From Nemertoderma westbladi (Eukaryota; Xenacoelomorpha; Nemertodermatida; Nemertodermatidae), in contig JAUCBJ010001015.1 of NCBI GenBank assembly GCA_032718475.1, positions 1-35,358 on the forward strand: a DNA stretch of 35,358 bases, read 5' to 3'. The notes under the pieces are model-generated. The model saw only the letters and a program-made list of their open reading frames with translations. It ran no database searches and had not been told where the DNA came from. Position 1 is the first letter of the stretch, and each line of letters opens with the position of its first letter. A program made the translations under genes and the position numbers. Positions 29,925-35,358 of the stretch are shown here, in pieces.

Positions 29925-32246
29925 CAACACAAATGACCCATCAGTACAGGAAAGAACAACACAAATGGACCGACCCATCACTACAGGAAAGAACACCACA
30001 ATTGGACCACCCATCACTACAGGAAAGAACAACACAATTGGACCACCCATCACTACAGGAAAGAACAACACAATTGGACCACCCATCACTACAGGAAAGA
30101 ACAACACAATTGGACCACCCATCACTACAGGAAAGAACAACACAAATGGACCGACCCCATCACTACAGGAAAGAACAACATAATTGGACCACCCATCAGT
30201 ACAGGAAAGAACAACACAATTGGACCACCCATCACTACAGGAAAGAACAACACAATTGGACCACCCATCACTACAGGAAAGAACAACACAATTGGACCAC
30301 CCATCAGTACAGGAAAGAACAACACAATTGGACCACCCATCAGTACAGGAAAGAACAACACAATTGGACCACCCATCACTACAGGAAAGAACAACACAAT
30401 TGGACCACCCATCACTACAGGAAAGAACAACACAATTGGACCACCCATCAGTACAGGAAAGAACAACACAAATGGACCGACCCATCACTACAGGAAAGAA
30501 CAACGCAATTGGACCACCCATCAGTACAGGAAAGAACAACACAATTGGACCACCCATCAGTACAGGAAAGAACAACACAATTGGACCACCCATCAGTACA
30601 GGAAAGAACAACACAAATGGACCGACCCATCACTACAGGAAAGAACAACGCAATTGGACCACCCATCACTACAGGAAAGAACAACGTAATTGGACCACCC
30701 ATCAGTACAGGAAAGAACAACACAAATGGACCGACCCCATCACTACAGGAAAGAACAACACAAATGGACCGACCCCATCACTACAGGAAAGAACAACATA
30801 ATTGGACCACCCATAAGTACAGGAAAGAACAACATAATTGGACCACCCATCAGTACAGGAAAGAACAACACAATTGGACCACCCATCAGTACAGGAAAGA
30901 ACAACACAAATGGACCGACCCATCACTACAGGAAAGAACAACGCAATTGGACCACCCATCAGTACAGGAAAGAACAACACAAATGGACCGACCCATCACT
31001 ACAGGAAAGAACAACGCAATTGGACCACCCATCACTACAGGAAAGAACAACGCAATTGGACCACCCATCAGTACAGGAAAGAACAACACAAATGGACCGA
31101 CCCATCACTACAGGAAAGAACAACACAATTGGACCACCCATCAGTACAGGAAAGAACAACACAAATGGACCGACCCATCACTACAGGAAAGAACAACGCA
31201 ATTGGACCACCCATCAGTACAGGAAAGAACAACACAATTGGACCACCCATCAGTACAGGAAAGAACAACACAATTGGACCACCCATCAGTACAGGAAAGA
31301 ACAACACAATTGGACCACCCATCACTACAGGAAAGAACAACACAAATGGACCGACCACATCACTACAGGAAAGAACAACATAATTGGACCACCCATCAGT
31401 ACAGGAAAGAACAACACAAATGGACCGACCCATCACTACAGGAAAGAACAACGCAATTGGACCACCCATCAGTACAGGAAAGAACAACACAAATGGACCG
31501 ACCCATCACTACAGGAAAGAACAACGCAATTGGACCACCCATCACTACAGGAAAGAACAACGCAATTGGACCACCCATCAGTACAGGAAAGAACAACACA
31601 AATGGACCGACCCATCACTACAGGAAAGAACAACACAATTGGACCACCCATCAGTACAGGAAAGAACAACACAAATGGACCGACCCATCACTACAGGAAA
31701 GAACAACGCAATTGGACCACCCATCAGTACAGGAAAGAACAACACAATTGGACCACCCATCAGTACAGGAAAGAACAACGCAATTGGACCACCCATCAGT
31801 ACAGGAAAGAACAACACAATTGGACCACCCATCAGTACAGGAAAGAACAACACAATTGGACCACCCATCACTACAGGAAAGAACAACACAAATGGACCGA
31901 CCCCATCACTACAGGAAAGAACAACATAATTGGACCACCCATAAGTACAGGAAAGAACAAAATAATTGGACCACCCATCAGTACAGGAAAGAACAACACA
32001 ATTGGACCACCCATCAGTACAGGAAAGAACAACACAAATGGACCGACCCATCACTACAGGAAACAACAACGCAATTGGACCACCCATCAGTACAGGAAAG
32101 AACAACACAATTGGACCACCCATCACTACAGGAAAGAACAACACAATTGGACCACCCATCACTACAGGAAAGAACAACATAATTGGACCACCCATCAGTA
32201 CAGGAAAGAACAACGCAAACGGACCGACCCATCACTACAGGAAAGA
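29925..32246. repeat. 36-bp minisatellite, about 64 copies, with 37- and 38-base variants
   Basis: The basic unit is ACTACAGGAAAGAAC, AACACAATTGG, ACCACCCATC (36 bases). Variants carry ACAAATGGACCGACCC (37) or ACCGACCCC (38), and TCAGTACAGG alternates with TCACTACAGG. The unit is stop-free in all three plus-strand frames (for example ITTGKNNTIGPP) and in two minus-strand frames (for example VLFFPVLMGGPI). The 37/38-base variants only switch frames, so frames reach 749 codons. A higher-order repeat of 510 bp is visible, since sequence at 30886-31162 recurs at 31396-31672. This is a satellite and there is no evidence of expression. Confidence 0.95.
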
Positions 32247-32339
32247 TTTAGCGGAAAAATTAGGAAACTTTTTTGCGACTCCAGATAATATTTTCATTCA
32301 TTTATTTTAACAGTCATCTAAGAATGGAGTTTCTGTCCT

Positions 32340-32985
32340 ATTTTTGCGAAATTTATTGTGGATTTATAGTCAGCAGACGTGTCGTGTGTTATGGAATAAA
32401 AGTACTTCTAATTATTTTAAGTGTTACAAACGGTGTGAGGCAGTAGTGTGGCCTCTCCAATATTGTTCTGTATAGTATTAATCTGTATTAATCTAAATTG
32501 CGTAACTCTAAAGTCGGCTGCAAAATTGGTAAATTTTATTTTGGTTTACTTGTTTATGCGGATGACTTATTACTGCTGTGCCCGTCTCTTACCGGACTTC
32601 AATATATGATTAATTTATGTAGCAATTTTGCACGGGAGAATAACCTTTCATTCAGCACGAGTACGAATCCTGACAAATCAAAATGTATTACTTTTGGTTT
32701 ATCTTGGCCGCCTCCGGGTATTCCAATGAAACTCAATAATGGCAACAGTCTTAATTGGGTCAAAGAGGCTCAACATTTGGGAAATTTTTTAGATTATAAA
32801 TGTAGTTTTGATTCAGATATTATTAAACAACGTGGTGCTTTTATAAGTATACTCAATTGCCTACGGCATGAATTATATTTGCTTCTCCCAATAATACTGT
32901 GTTTAATATTCAACGTATATACGCGATATCTTTATATATGGAAGTATCAATGGCAGCAATCTTCCTTGGGTGAAAGTGGCTAAAG
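32340..32985 (+). pseudogene. Decayed LINE reverse transcriptase fragment, second family
   Basis: The plus strand resembles a non-LTR reverse transcriptase. It has a segment ending in VTNGVRQ (about 32425-32445), a stop and frame change where GGVLSPILF is expected (VASPILF remains), then a long frame with LLVYADDLLLLCPSL (catalytic YADD, 32535-32590) and a C-terminal part with DKSKCITFG and NWVKEAQHLGNFLDY. It differs clearly from the FADD family at 9.2 and 26-28 kb. It ends without an intact 3' terminus or poly(A), and the 5' part is missing. Confidence 0.8.
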
Positions 32986-32989
32986 AGAA

Positions 32990-33399
32990 AGATGTTTAGT
33001 CTTTGTGCTGATATTTGACAAATAAAAAGTAGTAACATTGACCTTCAGGGATTTCATAGATTTTCTTGAAGATATACTTAACTGAATATATACTGAAGAT
33101 ATACTTAACTGATTTTTTGTTTGTACGTAGGTATCACTTGTCTGGAAAAAAATTTTCGAAAAAATGTACTGGGGTGGTTATATTGCAGCACCAAAATTAC
33201 AAGTAGTGCACAATTTTCACAAAATTTGAAAGTTACATTTTCGGCTAATTATTTTTCAATACAGGTTTTCTGGGGTGCAAAATACATTGGAAAATATCTA
33301 AAAATGATATGATTACAATAAATGGCTGTTTAGTCCTCTCTGCGTAAGAAAAAAATGAAAAAAACAAGTAACCAGCACTTTTCAGTTAGAACACAAAAT
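32990..33399. other. Non-coding stretch between LINE remnant and 163-bp repeats
   Basis: A 21-base direct repeat (GAAGATATACTTAACTGA) occurs at about 33068 and 33099. The remainder may be degenerate copies of the following repeat. No gene seen. Confidence 0.5.
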
Positions 33400-34340
33400 T
33401 TTTAATTCACTTATACGATACTATCAATTCACATTTTCAGGTTTTCGAGGGCGCTGATTCTAATGGAATACATTTCTAATATGCCAGATCATTGCTACTT
33501 GTATTTTTCGGCAAAATTTGGCAAATTTTGGTGCTAGCACCAAATTTCGTACCCATCACCAAAAAGTACAAGTTTGCGATGTCCAGTGCTGTTTTTATTG
33601 ATTCCATCGGATTCAGGACCCTCATAAACCCGTATAACGCAAGAAACAAGGTGATACTATCTACTTATCAATTTGCATATTTTCCAAAATTTGGTGCTGG
33701 CACAACAATTTTCACCCACCGGCGAAAAATACAAGTTTGAGAACTCTTATGAAATTTTTACTGATTCCATTGAATTCAGAACCATCACAAACCCGTATAA
33801 CGCAAGAAACAAGGTGACACAATCAATTGATATATTTGATGGTTTTCAAAATTTGGTGCTAGCACCACATTTTGCACCCACATCAGAAAAATACAAGTTT
33901 GAGAAGTCTAGTTCGATAATTATATTTTCCACTGAATTCAGAACAGCCATAAACCTCTAAAACGCAAGAAATAAATTGTCACAAGCAATTTTATCTATTG
34001 AATGGATTTTCAAAATTTTGTGCTAGCACCAAAATTTGCATACAGCACCGAAAAATACAAGTTTGATACGCTTGGTGCAACTCGTATATATTTCATCGAA
34101 TCCAGAACCCCAAAAAACCCCAATTGCGTAAAAAACAAGTTTCAAACAATCAATTTACAAAATTGACTTATTTCAAAATTTGGTGCTGGCACCAAAATTT
34201 GGCACCCATCGAAAAAAACAAGTTTGAAATTTCTAAATCAATTTATATGAATTCCATCCAATTTTTAACACCAAAAAACCGGTGTAAATCAAAAATAGAG
34301 ATGTTACAATTCGTATTTAATGAAATGTAATTTTCAAAAA
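33400..34340. repeat. 163-bp tandem repeat with a palindromic core, at least five copies
   Basis: GTGCTAGCAC or GTGCTGGCAC occurs at 33531, 33694, 33856, 34020 and 34183, spaced 162-164 bp. Each is followed by a CACCCA-like motif and AAAATACAAGTTTG, then a GATTCCATTGAATTCAGAAC-like motif and an ACCCGTATAACGCAAGAAAC-like motif. Divergence between copies is substantial, so the array is old. Confidence 0.85.
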
Positions 34341-35358
34341 ACGTCTCAAAAAAGTGCCAAAAGTAGGGTTAAAAAATGGTGCTATAACTCGAAAAGTACC
34401 CAATATTTTTGAAAACGGTTTTCACTACCATAAAGACAATAGATTTTTAGGAAAAGTCATAAAATTTCAGATTCCCAACTGCTTTTGTTTCAGAATTATA
34501 ATAAAAATACCACGGGGGGGGGGGGGGGGGGTCATATTGACCCCCCCCCCCTCCGGGTTTAATAGGGTTAAGTGTGGCCTTTACCTTTAGGAAACAGCTT
34601 CCATTTTTCCAGCCTTACTGATTCATTGTTGCCTTTTATACGCTAAATACACAATGCCAAGGTGTCTTAGATATTTCTTAACCAATATTTTTTGAAATTT
34701 AAATTACCCGCCAATTTTATTGACAAATTTGGTAAATTGATTCAAAATGCTAAGGATCGTGACCAAGTACTTGAAATGTTACGAGATTTGGTAGGGGGCA
34801 TCTAATGGGGGTGATACGCAAAAGTTATAGAGGATTTTATGCACCGGTATTTCGTTTTATAACCAAAAAATTCAAAAATAAAAAAAAATTTACATTTTTC
34901 GGTTTTGGGCGCCAAAATGTCACTTCTATATAACTTTTCAAAATTTTGTCTATAACTTTGTATCAGTCACGTCTTTTGAACATTGTGTTAAAATTTCAAC
35001 TTTCAAAATTTCAATTTGTTTTCATCGAGTTTATTTGTTGGTTTTTTCCTACAGTAGTGCTGTACTACTACTACAACATGTTGAGAGGTAATTACGACAA
35101 TAATAATAATAATAACAGTACCAGTAAAATGTTATTGGTGGGAGGGAAACTATGAACTACCGAAAACGTTTTTAATTTACCTTAGATGTCATTAACCCCT
35201 ACTGTACGAAAACATAATTAATATTCTGTATAGCGACTCAGGAAAACTTAGGGTACACGTAGTCAGAGATAAAAAAATCTAAAACATATTTGGATTGACT
35301 CCTCAAAGTGTACTCTTCTAGAAATCAGTGACAGGAGTAGTTTGTTAACACGGTACAG
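34341..35358. other. Non-coding AT-rich stretch to the window end
   Basis: Apart from the G/C hairpin at 34514-34551 nothing is recognisable. Frames are short and low in complexity. Confidence 0.5.
34514..34551. repeat. G18 / C11 hairpin
   Basis: Eighteen G (34514-34531) are followed by TCATATTGA and eleven C (34541-34551). GTCA-TAT-TGAC closes the loop, so the whole unit folds as a perfect stem of about 15 bp with a 3-base loop. The G run could also form a quadruplex. Confidence 0.85.

Noticed and set aside
29933-32182. 749-codon frame in the 36-bp array as a repetitive secreted or silk-like protein
   Set aside because: All three plus-strand frames are open, unit variants change frame at random, and there is no signal peptide or start context.
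29925-32246. CRISPR array, because of 36-base repeats
   Set aside because: Units are contiguous without unique spacers, and the window is eukaryotic.

Overview
This is AT-rich nuclear DNA from an animal, most likely an invertebrate, although the species cannot be named from the sequence. The evidence is a full-length UBIAD1-type prenyltransferase (a metazoan/eukaryotic family), intron-like GT...AG signals with AATAAA poly(A) signals, several non-LTR retrotransposon copies with target-site duplications, and a retroelement primer-binding site matching an animal tRNA-Leu. Nothing looks prokaryotic: there are no operons, no ribosome binding sites, and no dense coding.

Layout from left to right. 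Bases 1-2049 (minus) hold an uninterrupted 683-codon reading frame that runs off the left edge. It has an Ala/Glu-rich coiled-coil block and may be Gag-like. Behind its start (2086-5640) is AT-rich DNA with two sets of imperfect tandem repeats (about 126 bp and 288 bp). Bases 6120-8280 carry 168-bp repeats, a (CATA)n tract and nested 156-bp repeats. A 5'-truncated LINE lies at 9241-10124 (minus) between 13-bp target-site duplications. A foldback element at 11686-12284 carries its own 200-bp LINE insertion. UBIAD1 (12380-13279, minus) is the one gene identified with confidence. An LTR-retroelement remnant with a tRNA-Leu primer site lies near 14897, and a small foldback element with 15-bp terminal repeats at 15058-15432.

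The centre (about 16655-23455) is a 6.8-kb satellite of about 150 copies of a 45-bp unit, organised into a 25-unit (1132-bp) and then a 16-unit (720-bp) higher-order repeat. Immediately after it (23997-24175, plus) is a probable terminal coding exon of an unknown gene. Bases 24951-28600 hold six 71-bp repeats and a large inverted duplication that encloses LINE copies and a cluster of RFX X-box-like motifs. Bases 29047-29692 (minus) look like a two-exon gene for a small secreted peptide with a C-x7-C core between dibasic sites. A 2.3-kb array of a 36-bp unit follows (29925-32246), then a decayed second-family LINE reverse transcriptase (32340-32985), 163-bp repeats built around a perfect palindrome (33400-34340), and a G/C-tract hairpin at 34514-34551.

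The genes do not form a visible pathway. UBIAD1, the candidate peptide gene and the orphan exon look like independent host genes in a repeat-dominated region. Most long reading frames here are by-products of satellites whose periods are multiples of three.
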